Position numbers and translations under genes: made by a program. Positions 25,001 through 37,000 of a DNA stretch of 64,000 bases are shown here, one piece after another. The stretch's first letter is position 1, and each line of letters starts with the position of its first letter. This DNA comes from Macrobrachium rosenbergii (Eukaryota > Arthropoda > Malacostraca > Decapoda > Palaemonidae): assembly GCF_040412425.1 (NCBI RefSeq), contig NC_089762.1, positions 25,110,391 to 25,174,390 of the forward strand. The letters are read 5' to 3'. The notes beneath the pieces are model-generated. The model saw nothing but the letters and a program-made list of their open reading frames with translations. It had not been told where the DNA came from and made no database searches.

Positions 25001-28000
25001 GACACCTGACTAGCTAAAGTCTTCTTACTATTAGCTCTAGCCGCTGCTTTTCTCTTTTGATCCCTGTCTAATTTCGTCAAATGACTATTCAAGGTCTTCC
25101 ACATTTTCGGATCCCAAGAGACACACTCATTACAGGTCAATTCAGGAGAACAAATTTGACCCCTGCAAGAAGTACAGAGAGTATGAGGGTCATAACATGC
25201 TTTAATCAGTCTCATATTGCAACCTTTACTGCAATACCTAACACTTTGAGAGCCTGAGTCAGACATGCTGACAAGTCGAGCCAAAGAAAGTCCAAATAAC
25301 TGTCAAATTCGGTAATACTAGTCTCCAAAGAAAACCTGACACTAACTAATTGTGCTGAAAAGGCTACCATAAAGCAAATACTTCACCAATAATCCAAGAT
25401 CAACAGAGAAGAGAAATTCCAAAAAACCACTGCTGCCAATCACTGTAACCACAGCCATCAGCCGGCAGAAACATATGAACTCGTTTGCTAAGCTAGTTCC
25501 TCTCTTACCCCAAAAGTGGGCGGGGTCACTCGCCTAGCCAAAACAAAAGTAGCGCTACTGCGAATTTCAAAATTCTAGCTGCCGGTAAATAGAAACTAAT
25601 AGCTATGTAATTACTTGGTAAGTAGCTTATATAAAAATTAATTTTAAAAAATTATCTGATTCATTGCAAAACCACAACCTATAATAGCCTAACATCATGG
25701 TCACTGAATTTCACCAAACACTTAATCACTGTAAAAAAAAACAGCAGCAGATGAAAGGCAGGTGCATACAGATCAGTGTACACGAGTCTCTAGAATTCCT
25801 GGATGTCCAATGGCCAGGTGGTCACTTTTCTGGTTTCTGTGTACAAGTGTACTAGTCACAAGTTTCCTAAGACCCTTTCCATGCCGTATGGCTGCCTAAT
25901 TCATTTAGTGCATTTAGTACATCATCGTCATTTTCATAATCATGTAATGTCAATCTTCCACAGGGATAATTGGAAGATTTTCAGCTACCCAGGTTTTCAG
26001 CTCTGGTAAGGTGATTTTTGCTCCATCAATTGCTATTTGCAAGGAAAACTTTTTGTAAATATATCGCTGATCTCTTTGGTTCAAACAAAGAACAACTATT
26101 AGCTTACTCTCAGCTAGAGTTACCTTTTCTAAGTATTTTCTCATAATTAATTGTGGAGTTTTTTATGGGCTGGGAGTTAATTGGTGCCAGTATGGCTAGT
26201 AGTTAAAGATCTTGAGACTATTAAACAACAAACAGCAGCAATGCTCCTCATATCCTAGTCAACCACAGAGATGCATGTGTTTACAACTGATATTCTAGTG
26301 ATCTGTGTTGCTACTATTAATTCTGGATATCCTTCTAATTCAATGTTGTGATTTTAAGGATTCATCATGTCAAAGAAACAACCATCTGTGTCTCTTGCTA
26401 CTGATGAGATGAAAAACAGGAAGCAATTACTCATAAGATAGTTAGCAAACATGAAAGTGGCATGCCCATAACATCTATCACACAGCACAACTATCTCAAG
26501 GGATAAGAAGCCAATTATACATTTTCTTCTCTCACCCCATCCCAAACGCCCTCCTCCCCAAGAAAAAAAGAACTCTAAGCAAAATATCACGAGCATAGCT
26601 CATTAATTAAGGATTTAAGAGCCTAATGAAATAATAAAAGCACAAACCTTGCAAAATGTACAAAATATGTGGGCTCAACTTAATTGGGGGAAAAGAACCT
26701 ACCACCCATACACGTGCCTATGCCAGGATTTCTTATCACTGAATCTGACCTACAGCCAGTCACAATTACATATTCAAGACCAGACATACTAAGGGACATT
26801 AACATCACCCACAAAACAACAAAATATCACCCAGGATGTAGGCAAGTCTCAGCAATCCAAAGTTAGAAATGAAGATCACAGTAGTCAAAGAAAGTGGGTG
26901 ATTGGTCACATATGCTGTACATACTCCCTTGCACTCACTCACAACCAGCTTGCATATCAAAGATACTTCTAAATAAGACAAAAGTTTGTATGCTTTGTAG
27001 GAGCAAGCTTACAATTAACATCTCTTCATGCTAGATAGAGCAAAATCCTTACCTGATGATAAGAGAATGCAGCGCGGGTAGATCCACCTGCTACCCCAAC
27101 CAAAGATAGCATGACAGCTGAAAAACACATAACTGCAAGGAATGGCACAGGGAGAATGGGAGCCAACAGTTTCAAAAAAATGACTTAGATCATTAGCAAC
27201 ATCTGCAAACAAACGCCACTGTTTACTGTTACAGTCCAACTGACCTCTGAAAATAAAAATTAAAGATAAATATATAAATATATATAAAAATGTGTACAGA
27301 GAATATAGCTACTAGAGAGTGAAAAAATGGAAGGAAAGATCTTTTGTTTATATTCTAAAATATTTTGAGATCCCCAACAATTAAATTACAAATCATTTCA
27401 CTCCTACAATACGTACACCAATGTTTACAGATACAACACTTCATTTTTTCTAGATATACAAACTGGAGTATTCCTAGTGCAAGCTGGAAACAGCCACTGA
27501 AGCTTTTCAGCAATAACCACCCACTCACCTGTCAGTAACTCAGCACTTTTTCCTTTCGCAGTAAGAACTATGCATGAATGGTTGGGGTGGGAGTATGTTA
27601 AAGGCTCTGGTCTATATATCTTGGAAAAATATAAATTACCTTTAAAATATTGTATTACTTCTAATAAAAGTTAAGTGTACCTTAGTTTTACCAGACCACT
27701 GAGCTGATTAACAGCTCTCCTAGGGCTGGCCCGAAGGATTAGACTTATTTTACGTGGCTAAGAACCAATTGGTTACTTACCAACGGGACCTACAGCTTAT
27801 TGTGGAATCCGAACCACATTATAGCAAGAAATGAATTTCTGTCACCAGAAATAAATTCCTCCAACTCTTCATCAGCCGGCCGGAGACTCGAACCCGGGCC
27901 TGGCGAGTGCCAATCCACAGCTCTACCGGCTCGCCCAACGAAGAGCTTATTACTTCTAATAAAAACACAAACCATTTCCTTTTATGTAGGAGACACAAAC

Positions 28001-31000
28001 CATTTCCTTTTATGTAGGAGACTTTCTCCAAAGGTGGGAGGATCATCTCATTGAACTGAGTGGCACTGCTCTTAAAACCTGAGGAACATGAAAGGTTGTG
28101 AACCTGTGCCATGTCCCATAAGCTTGTGTTCTGAGCAACGGACTGGAGGGATAGCTGAACATCCACTCAGAAATTTCACCTGCTTGACACCAATTAAGCA
28201 TCTTGTTCACAACCTTCAAAAACAGTTTCAAGCTTGTGCCAGGAATATTCCTATATAAAACGCAACGGTTTGTAGTTTTGTATGAACATATATACAGCAC
28301 AGCAGTAGTCTTTATTTCACACACCACAACATAACATACCACTACTTGAATTAGCAGAAGGTAGAAGCTGCAGGAAGGTCAGAGGTAACAAAAGAAATGA
28401 TTAAAGCATTGGGAAATCTAGGCAAAGAGTGGGTGCACACACTACTGGAAAAGATCTGGGATGTAGAGGAAATGCCAAGGGACTGGAGAAATAGTTGGAT
28501 GATTAAAATGTATAAACAAAAAGGAGACATGTTAAACTGTGGGAACTACAGAGGAATAAAGCTTTTGGAGCATGTATTCAAGATACTAGAAAGAATAGTA
28601 GAAGGAAGGCTGAGCAGCAGTTTGGGCTTATGAAAGGAAAGAGCACAGTGGATGCTGTTTTTATAGTAAGACAAGTCCAAGAGATGCTGTTTTTATAGTA
28701 AGACAAGTCCAAGAGAAGTATCTAGAAGGAAACAGGAAAGTTAGCTTGTGTTTTGTGGATCTTGAAAAGGCATATGACAGGGTACCAAGAAGAGTAGTCT
28801 ACTGTACTGGTGTTTGAGAAAGAGAGGAGTACCAGAGGAAGTTGGTAAGGTTAGTGAAGATGATGCATGAGGGTGCAAGAACTACTGTACAAACAAAATA
28901 TTAGGAGACTGAGACATTCCCTGTGGAGGGGGGCCTCCATCAGGGATCAGCTCTGAGTACATTCTCGTTCATCGTTGTTATAGACACGCTGACATCAGAA
29001 TTAAGGAACACCGATGAACGGTGGGATATGTTGTTTGCTGATGATTTAGTCATTATAGCAGACACAGAAGAAGAACTGCAAGAAAGGTTTTTAGCATGGA
29101 AAGGAGCCCTAGAAAGGAAAGGATTTAAAGTGAACATTGGAAAGACAGAGCTAATGACTAGTAGTAGAGAAGGACATGAAGAAGTGAACATTCAAGTGGA
29201 AGATAGTATAGTGCTAAAGCAGAACAATGAGTTTAAGTATTTGGGATCAATAATAACAGAGGAGGGAGGTACTGAGAAAGTAGTGAGACCGAGAGTGAAA
29301 GCAGCATGGCAAAAATGGAGAGATGTAACTGGAGTTGTTTTAGACAAGAAAATGCCATTAAAGCTCAAAATGAAGATTTATAAGACAGTTATCAGGCCCG
29401 TACTATTATATGGGGCAGAAACCTGGGCACTTAAGAGGAAAGAGGAGGGACTGTTGGAAAGAACCGAGATGAGGATGGTGAGATAGATTGCTGGAATATC
29501 ACCACTGGAAAGGAGAGAGAGTCAAGATATAAGAAGAATGTGTGGTATATGTCATGTAAAGGAGAAGACTAGGGAAGCTTGTTTGAGATACTATGGCCAT
29601 GTAATAAGAAGAGAGCAGGTGGAACCAATAAAGAGAGCTATGAACATGCCAGTGATGGGGAGGAGGAGTGGGGGGCATCAACGGATCAGATGGATGGATG
29701 TGGTGAGGACGATATGGGTGAGGTGGGACTGGGGGGAAGAAGATGCTAAGAATAGAAATAGATGGAGAAAGTTGACTCAAGCAGCCAACCCTGCTATACA
29801 GTGGGACTAATCAGTTGAAAGAAAGAGAAGTAGTCCCCTTTCCCTCAAAATACAGTGCTGAGATGAAAGAGAAGTGAATTTTCTTAACAGAAAATACTTA
29901 AGAATAAAGATTTTGATTACACATTTCTTTGTAATGCAAAAATGCTACGTACCCTCTCATATATGCAAAAACAATGGATGCAATCATCCCACAACCATCT
30001 TTCAAAAGCCAGGTAATGGTTGCTGCTAATGATGTTGCAGAAGCTTCCCCTACTCCTAAACCAGTTAGTGCTGCTTTTAAACTAAGAGCTCCAGCAATGC
30101 TACTGCAGTATGCCTGGAAATACAGTACAAAAATGATATTTTAATAATAAAATAAAGTTTGTTCATACTTACCTGGCAGATATATATATAGCTGTATTCT
30201 CCGAAGTCCGACAGAATTTCAAAAACTCACGGCACACGTAGGGGGGCCAGGTGGTTAGTACCCATTCCCGCCGCTGGGAGGCGGGTATCAGGAACCATTC
30301 CTGTTTTCTATTCAGATTTTCTAGTGCCACTGTCTCCTGAGGGGAGGAGGGTGGGCACTATGATTATATATATCTGCCAGGTAAGTATGAACAAACTTTA
30401 TTTTATTATTAAAATATCATTTTGTTCATGAGACTTACCTGTCAGATATATATATAGCTGAATCCCACCATTGGAGGTGGGAAGAGACAGAATTGGATTT
30501 AGGAAACAAAATATGTAGGCGATTGACGCCTTGGTTCCTTACCTGTTAGCATAGCTGACTTCGTGATACTGTCACCCAAGCCTGCTTCTGCTTTACTAGA
30601 GTCTCCAGCAAGGTAGTGACCTATATAGCTGGTGAGTTCTAGATGATCTGTCCACGGGCGACCAGCAGTTTTGACCAAGCCTAACTACGTCATGAGATGT
30701 CGCCTTCACGTCCAACACACACCACTAAAAAAATGTGACAGCTTTAACACCGATCGCGCTTACCAGAAGGTGGTACTCAGAAGATCGCTAAGGGACATGT
30801 TCTTCTGGAAAGCCACCGAGGTCGCGATAGCTCTCACTAAGTGAGCCTTGACTTTCAGGAGTCTCATGTCACTGTCTTGGCAGGTAGAATGAGCCTCCCT
30901 GAACGTACTTCTTAAAAAGAATGTCAGAGCATTCTTGGACATCGGAAAGTCCAGCCTTTGACAGAACACCACAAATTGTCCGACGGGCCTCTGCCTCCTT

Positions 31001-34000
31001 CTCGTCCTATCTAAGAAGAAATTGAGAGCCCTGACAGGGCACAGGACTCTCTCTTATTCTTGCCCAAGAATTTCTGCTATATCCTTGATCTCAAAACTCT
31101 TGGGCCAAGGGGTAGAAGGGTTCTCATTCTTGGCAAGAAACATAGGGCTAAGGAGCATAAGGCCTTATGCCCTCTAAAGTCTATGTGCTTGTTGATGGCT
31201 TGAATTTCACTAACTCTTCGTTGTCGCCAGAGCAGTTAGGAAAAAGCCTTCCTTGTCACATTCCTGGGCGATGCCGAATGAAGAGGCTCGAATGTAACCG
31301 ACTTCAAAAATTCTAGGACGATATCCAGGTTCTAGGAAGGCGTCACGGATGAGGTACCTTAGAAGTCTCAAAGGACCTCAAGAGATCGTGAAGATCCTTG
31401 TTGTCGGTTAAGTCTAAAACTCTATGTCTGAAGACTGCCGAGAGCACATTTCAACGCCCTTTAATTGTCGAGACTGCCGGCTTTTCCTTCTCCCAAGACG
31501 AAGAAGGAAGTCTGCTATCTGAGGCACAGAGATCGAGGTTGAGGAAAATCCCTTGCTTCTGCACCCTTTCCTGAAATTGGCCCACTAAGATTGGTACACC
31601 AAATTGGAGGAGGGTCTCTGGCGCCAAAGGCGATAGCCCTTTGCCACTGCTCATGAAAAACCCCTCACTCTGCCAATTTTAGATAGTCTGAACGCAGTCA
31701 GACTCAGAGCGGGAGGTTTTGTGGTACCTTTCAAAGTGGGGCTGTCTGAGCAGATCGGTTCTAAGGGGAAGCGCTCTTGGGAAGTCCACCAGGAAGGTCA
31801 TGACCTCTGTGAACCACCCTGCTGCTGGCCAAAGGGGCGATCAACATCATTGGCGTCCCTTCCGGCGCTGCGAACTTCCTGATGACCTCCCCAGAATCTT
31901 GAAGGGAGGAAAGGCGTAAAGATCCAATCCTTCCAATCCCAGACGAGGGCAACTACTGCTACTGCTCCTGGATCTAGTACGGAGAGCAGTATAGAGGAAG
32001 CCTCCTTGTCCTGGATGTCGTGAAGAGATCCACCAAGGACTTCCCCATAATCTCCACAGCTCCTGACACACCTCCTCATGAAGGGTCCACTCGGTCGGAA
32101 GATGACGCTGCCGACTGAGAAGGTCCTCGTGGACATTCTCCACTCCTGCCACGAACCTCGTAAGGATCGTGATACCCCGAGCATGCACCCAAAGCAGGAT
32201 CTCCTACGCCAGGGCAAACAGGGACCGGGAGTGAGTTCCTCCCTGTTTCTTGAGGTATGCCAGGGCTGTGGTGTTGTCCGAGTTTACCTGTATCACTCGG
32301 CCTGAAGCTTGGCTCTCGAAGAAAAGCAGGGCCAGCAGAATCGCCCCAAACTCTTTGAGATTGATGTGCCAGGACACCTGTTCCCCTCCAGGTGCCTGAC
32401 ACTTCCTTCCCCCAGTGTTGCTCCTCATCCCTCCCTGGACGCGTCGGAAAACAACACTATATCAGGGCTCTGAAGGTGTAGAGGAAACCCTTCTGCCAAC
32501 TTTGAGGGGACGAGTCACCACCTCAGGAGATCCTTGACTACGGAGAGATCCTCAGGGACTCCTTTAGATCCTCCTAGTTTATCTAGTTTTCCGCCAGGAA
32601 AAACTGGAGGGATCTGAGATGCAGTCTTCCCAGGGAAACAAACTTCTCCAGCGAGGAAATGGTCCCCAGCAAACTCATCCATTCCTCACCGGGCATGTTT
32701 CCTTCCCAGGAAGGATGGGACTTTTTCAAAGCATTGCTGCTGCGTTCCTGGGACGGAAAAGCTTGAAAAGCCACTGAATCCATCTGAATCCCCAGAACAC
32801 TATGGACCGCGTCGGGATCAGATGGGACTTGTCTTCGCTTACTAAAAGTCCTAGGGACGCCAACTTCAAAGTCGATTTCAGGTCCTCCAGACACTTTGAC
32901 TGGCGAAGAGGCTCGAATGAGCCAATCGTCCAGGTAAAGCGAGATTCGTATGCCCACTAAGAGAAGCCATCTCGCCACATTCTTCATGATGATCGTGAAG
33001 ATTATAGGGGCTGTGCTTATCCCGAAGCAAAGAGCTCTGAATTGGAACACTCGTCCCCCGAGGACAAACCTCAGGAACTTCCTCGACTGGGGATGTATGG
33101 GGATGTGAAAGAAGGTGTCCTGTAAGTTCCAGCGAGACAACCATCCAATCTCCTGGTCTAAATGCTCCTAGAACAGACTGGGACGTCTCCATCGTGAACT
33201 TCCCTTCACCATGAAATGGTTTCAGTCTGCTGACATCTAGGACTGGTCTCCATCCTTCCGACTGCTTGAACTAGAAACAGTTGGCAGAAAAATCCTGGGG
33301 AGTCCAGCTCCAGGACTTGCTCCACAGCTTTTTTCTCGAGCATTTGCACTAATAACTCGAAAAGGGGCTGTTGCTTCTCTTGATGGTAGAAGGGCAACAA
33401 ATCCCTGGGCGACGTGCACAGATGTGGCGTGTCGAGAAAGGGGATCTTGTATCCTCTCGATAATTAGAGGGACCAGGAGTCGGCCCTCTTGTTCTCCAGG
33501 CTCCCGCAAAACAAAAGAAGCCTGGCTCCTACAGGTGTCTGGAGGCGCTGCAGGTCACTTCTTGCCCCTAGGTTTAGGCGGGCTCCGCTCTGGAAAGACC
33601 TCTTCCTTGGGAGAGGATCTATAGGAAGAAGCTCCTCCACAAAGGGCTTCTGTTTCCTGGAGGTCTGACCTGACGACGACGTTACAAAGGGACTGCCGGG
33701 CGTTTGACGAGTGGGCCAAGAGATCTGGTGGCCTTCTCCTTCAAGCTGGCAAGCAGATCCTTGATCAAAGACAGGGGGAAGAGATGGCTCGACAACGGGC
33801 GAACAGCAATTCTGCCCTCTGTGGAGAAACTGACTTAGTGTAAAGTTACAGTACAAGGCCCTCTTCTTCAAGAGGCCCGCATAAAAGAGGGAAGCCAGTT
33901 CCTCCGAGTCATCCCTGACGGCCTTGTCCAAAGATCAAGACGCTGGACAGCTCCCCAGGCTGATAGAGAAAGAACTTCAATCTTAACGTCTAGAGTCCCC

Positions 34001-37000
34001 AAACACCAGTCCAGGAAATAAAAGACTTCCATGGGACGAAAAGTCCCTTCAAATGGTGATCCGTCTCCGACAAAGTCCATGACACTTTAGTTGCAGATAG
34101 GAAGGACCTTCTAGGCGCTGAGTCGACCAAGGCTAGCGAAGACCCCTGGGACGATTTAAGGAACACTTGAGCCAACGCCCTCTCCAGTCTAGTACCACAA
34201 ACCTGCCTTTGTCGCAAAATCTTGGACGGAGGCAGGGTAAAAGAAGTCTTGCCTTGGGTCTTCCTTTCCTCAATCCAGGTGTTAACCTTCTTGAAGGCCT
34301 TCTTCGCTGAGAGACGAAGTCATCTTAACAAACCCCGACGCTCTCATCGTCTTGGACGGTTAACTGCGAAGGAGGAGAGAGAGGAGCCGAGGGTTTGAAC
34401 TTGTCGCCAAACAAGTCCTGAGAAGACCACTAACACCTGGTAGACCGTAGACGAGGAAGGGGTGGAGGCTGCTCAAGGTCTGCAGGCTCCCGACTCACAA
34501 GAGACTTCTCTCTTCAATGGAAGAAACCAGATAGTCTCCCAAGTCCTTGGGAGAACGAAGACCTGCGGTCCAACACGCAGAAGGGAGCTTCGATTCTCGC
34601 AGTCTTTGATTGCTCTGAAGCGCCACGTTGAACAACCAAAGAGGCGCCCTGATGAGCGTCCCTGACGAAGTCCCAGCCGAACCCAGCCGTGAGCGCCCTG
34701 CACGGCAGCAAGAGGAGCGTCCTGATGAGCAGCTACAGAAGCGTCCAGGATAGCTGCTTGCGGAGCGTCAGGCTGCAGCCGATCGCCACGATGGCGATCC
34801 AGCGAGCGAGGTGAGATTGCTCTGAAGAGTCACGACGAGCAACCAAAGAGAAGTCCTGATGAGCGCCCTGTCGAGCGGACATCCGAGCGTCTGCACGGCA
34901 GCTTCAGAGGAGCGTCCTGATGAGCAGTTACAGCGTCCAGGATAGCTGCTTGCGGAGCGTCACGCTGCAGCCGATGGAAAGCGCCAAACACTCAAAGAAG
35001 AATCGAAAATATGAACTTTTGAGAAGAGGACGTGGGAAGCGCTGATCTTCTCTGAAGACTCTAGGGGAGGGGACCTTCTTCCACCTTGCACGGGAGGACA
35101 GCTCTCTCCCCTGAGCGAAAAGCAACCTGTCAGGATACTGCATGAGCACGACCTCCTCTTGCAGCCTGAGAAACGTCAACAGATCCTGCGAAGGAGACGC
35201 CAGATCGGCCTGGGAAAGCCCTGTAACCCTCTTGCGGCTTTCGACATGTCCATTCCCTGAGTCCTCTCCCGACAGAGGTCCAGGCCTAGAAGCGTTAGGG
35301 GCGATCTGAGAGGACGAAGAAGTCCCTTCAGGATACGTGCACGCCACACGATCCTTGGCAGCCTGGGAAGCGCAACAGGTCCTGCCGAAGGACGCCAGAT
35401 CGGTGGAAGATCGCGTAACCCTCTTGAGGCTTTCGACTTGCCCACTCCCAAAGTCCTGGGAGTCCGACAGAGGTCCAGGCCTAGAGGCATTATACGGCCG
35501 ATCTGACGCCCCCTCCACTGCACTAGGGGGATCACAACACTTACTGCACTTTAAAGAGAAATCACTTTGATTCCAGAGCAAGGATGGTGTTTATAATTTG
35601 TAACGTTCTAATGGTATAAGTAACTGCCGATGCAAGTACTTGACAAACACAACCTTAGGCGGCCAAGTATCACCACCAGCTCCAAATTGTTGTCTTAAAT
35701 TTGATCTAATTGCTTTCCCCGAGAAGCTCGGGTTTACAGGAGAGGAATAAATATCCTGACTCTACTAGCACTCCTGGAGGAAGACCTCCAGATCCTATCA
35801 CGCCCCAACTTCCGGATATAGGCAACAAACACCTTCCAGCTTGCATCCGGCAAAGTCTCACACTCCTTGCAGCGATCATTTAATATTCACCAAACATGCA
35901 TACAGTGTACAGAGAGGATCTACCAAAGTCTTCGGTAGCCTCACCTTACACTCATTCACACAACATACTCTGAAGCTAGCAGAACTAGATCCAGACATCA
36001 TTCAAAGAGCAATCAAAATCAAAATCCAAAAAACAGTCCACAAAAGCGTATGCAATCCAATCCAATCCAATGCAGTCAAAAAACCAAAAGTCAAATCGAA
36101 TACTTAAGTGAAAAAAACGAGTTTACGAAATCCAAAGACGGAGGTACTGAAAACAGATGTTGACAGTACCGGCGACAGAGAAAATCTGAATAGAAAATGG
36201 GAATGGTTCCTGATACCGCCTCCCAGCGGCGGGAATGGGTACTAACCACCTGGCCCCACTGCGTGTGCCGTGAGTTTTGAAATTCTGTCGGACTTCGGAG
36301 AATACAGCTATATATATATCTGACAGGTAAGTCTCATGAACAAAACTATTATTGTAAATAAAACTGAGCAAGTAATTGTTGCAATTAATTATTAGATTTA
36401 CATCAGGTCTACTGTACAAGTCAGGTTCATTTTTACGGTAGTTATCCCCATAAGAAGATACAACTTATGCACCTAAGTGGCACACTGTACACAATACTAA
36501 AGGTTCTTTGTAGCTTCCTTTTGGTCCCAGCTAGGCTGCTTTGTGCCTTCTACATTTCATTAATTTGCTTTGGTCCCTTCCTACTTAGCTGAAAATCTCA
36601 GTGGTCTTGTTAAACTATTCATAATATCAATACAGTTATAATAAAGTTCGATAATATACATATTTTTATTAACAGTATGGGTACTTCTTTCAAGATTCTT
36701 GGATATCTTTAAAGCAGCTTCATCAGAAAATGTTGGAGACAAATCACTGAAAATTCTTTGAGTCGTAAATCCAGATTTTCTACATACAATGTTTTCTATG
36801 TAAAGCACTTATTTATCAATTCACCTGAGTGCAGAAGATGGTATACTAATTTAATTTATAATCCTTGTACACAACTTGGAAGAGCTATAAAAGTACTATT
36901 TATTAATGATGCATAACTGTATTTACCTGAGCTGAGTCCCAGAACTGGTAATGGAGATAATCAGGAGAAACAGAATCTGGATATCCTTGGGGAAGAAATG

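Larger units (their letters stand above)
19008..25637 (-). mobile_element. DIRS-like element A3, full length, near-complete coding
   Basis: The best preserved family A copy: ITRs at 19008-19205 and 25461-25637, ICR 19243-19333, gag-like, RT-RNase H and YR on the minus strand. Ends are AAAATGAAATT and TATATAAAAATTAA, both running into A-rich target DNA. Despite long open frames, key residues are changed in RT (YPND) and RNase H (NTT preceded by Tyr instead of Asp). Located in the RUSF1 intron between 27053-27246 and 18444-18562. Confidence 0.92.
30129..36345 (-). mobile_element. DIRS-like element B, full length but defective
   Basis: Only family B copy here. ITRs 30129-30325 and 36181-36345, ICR 30364-30460, all three coding regions on the minus strand. 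Ends are AAAAATGATATT and CATGAACAAAA. It sits in the RUSF1 intron between exons 36927-37050 and 29953-30113, only 15 bp from the acceptor of the latter. Many frameshifts, but RT keeps YLDD and YR keeps HLVR. GC-rich interior in AT-rich surroundings. Confidence 0.9.

Noticed and set aside
27880..27947. Possible functional tRNA gene
   Set aside because: A and B boxes are present, but the sequence continues into a SINE body with target duplications and lacks a clean cloverleaf, so it is a SINE head.
27790..28054. Open frames on both strands across 27790-28166
   Set aside because: They are readings through the SINE and its flanks, not genes.
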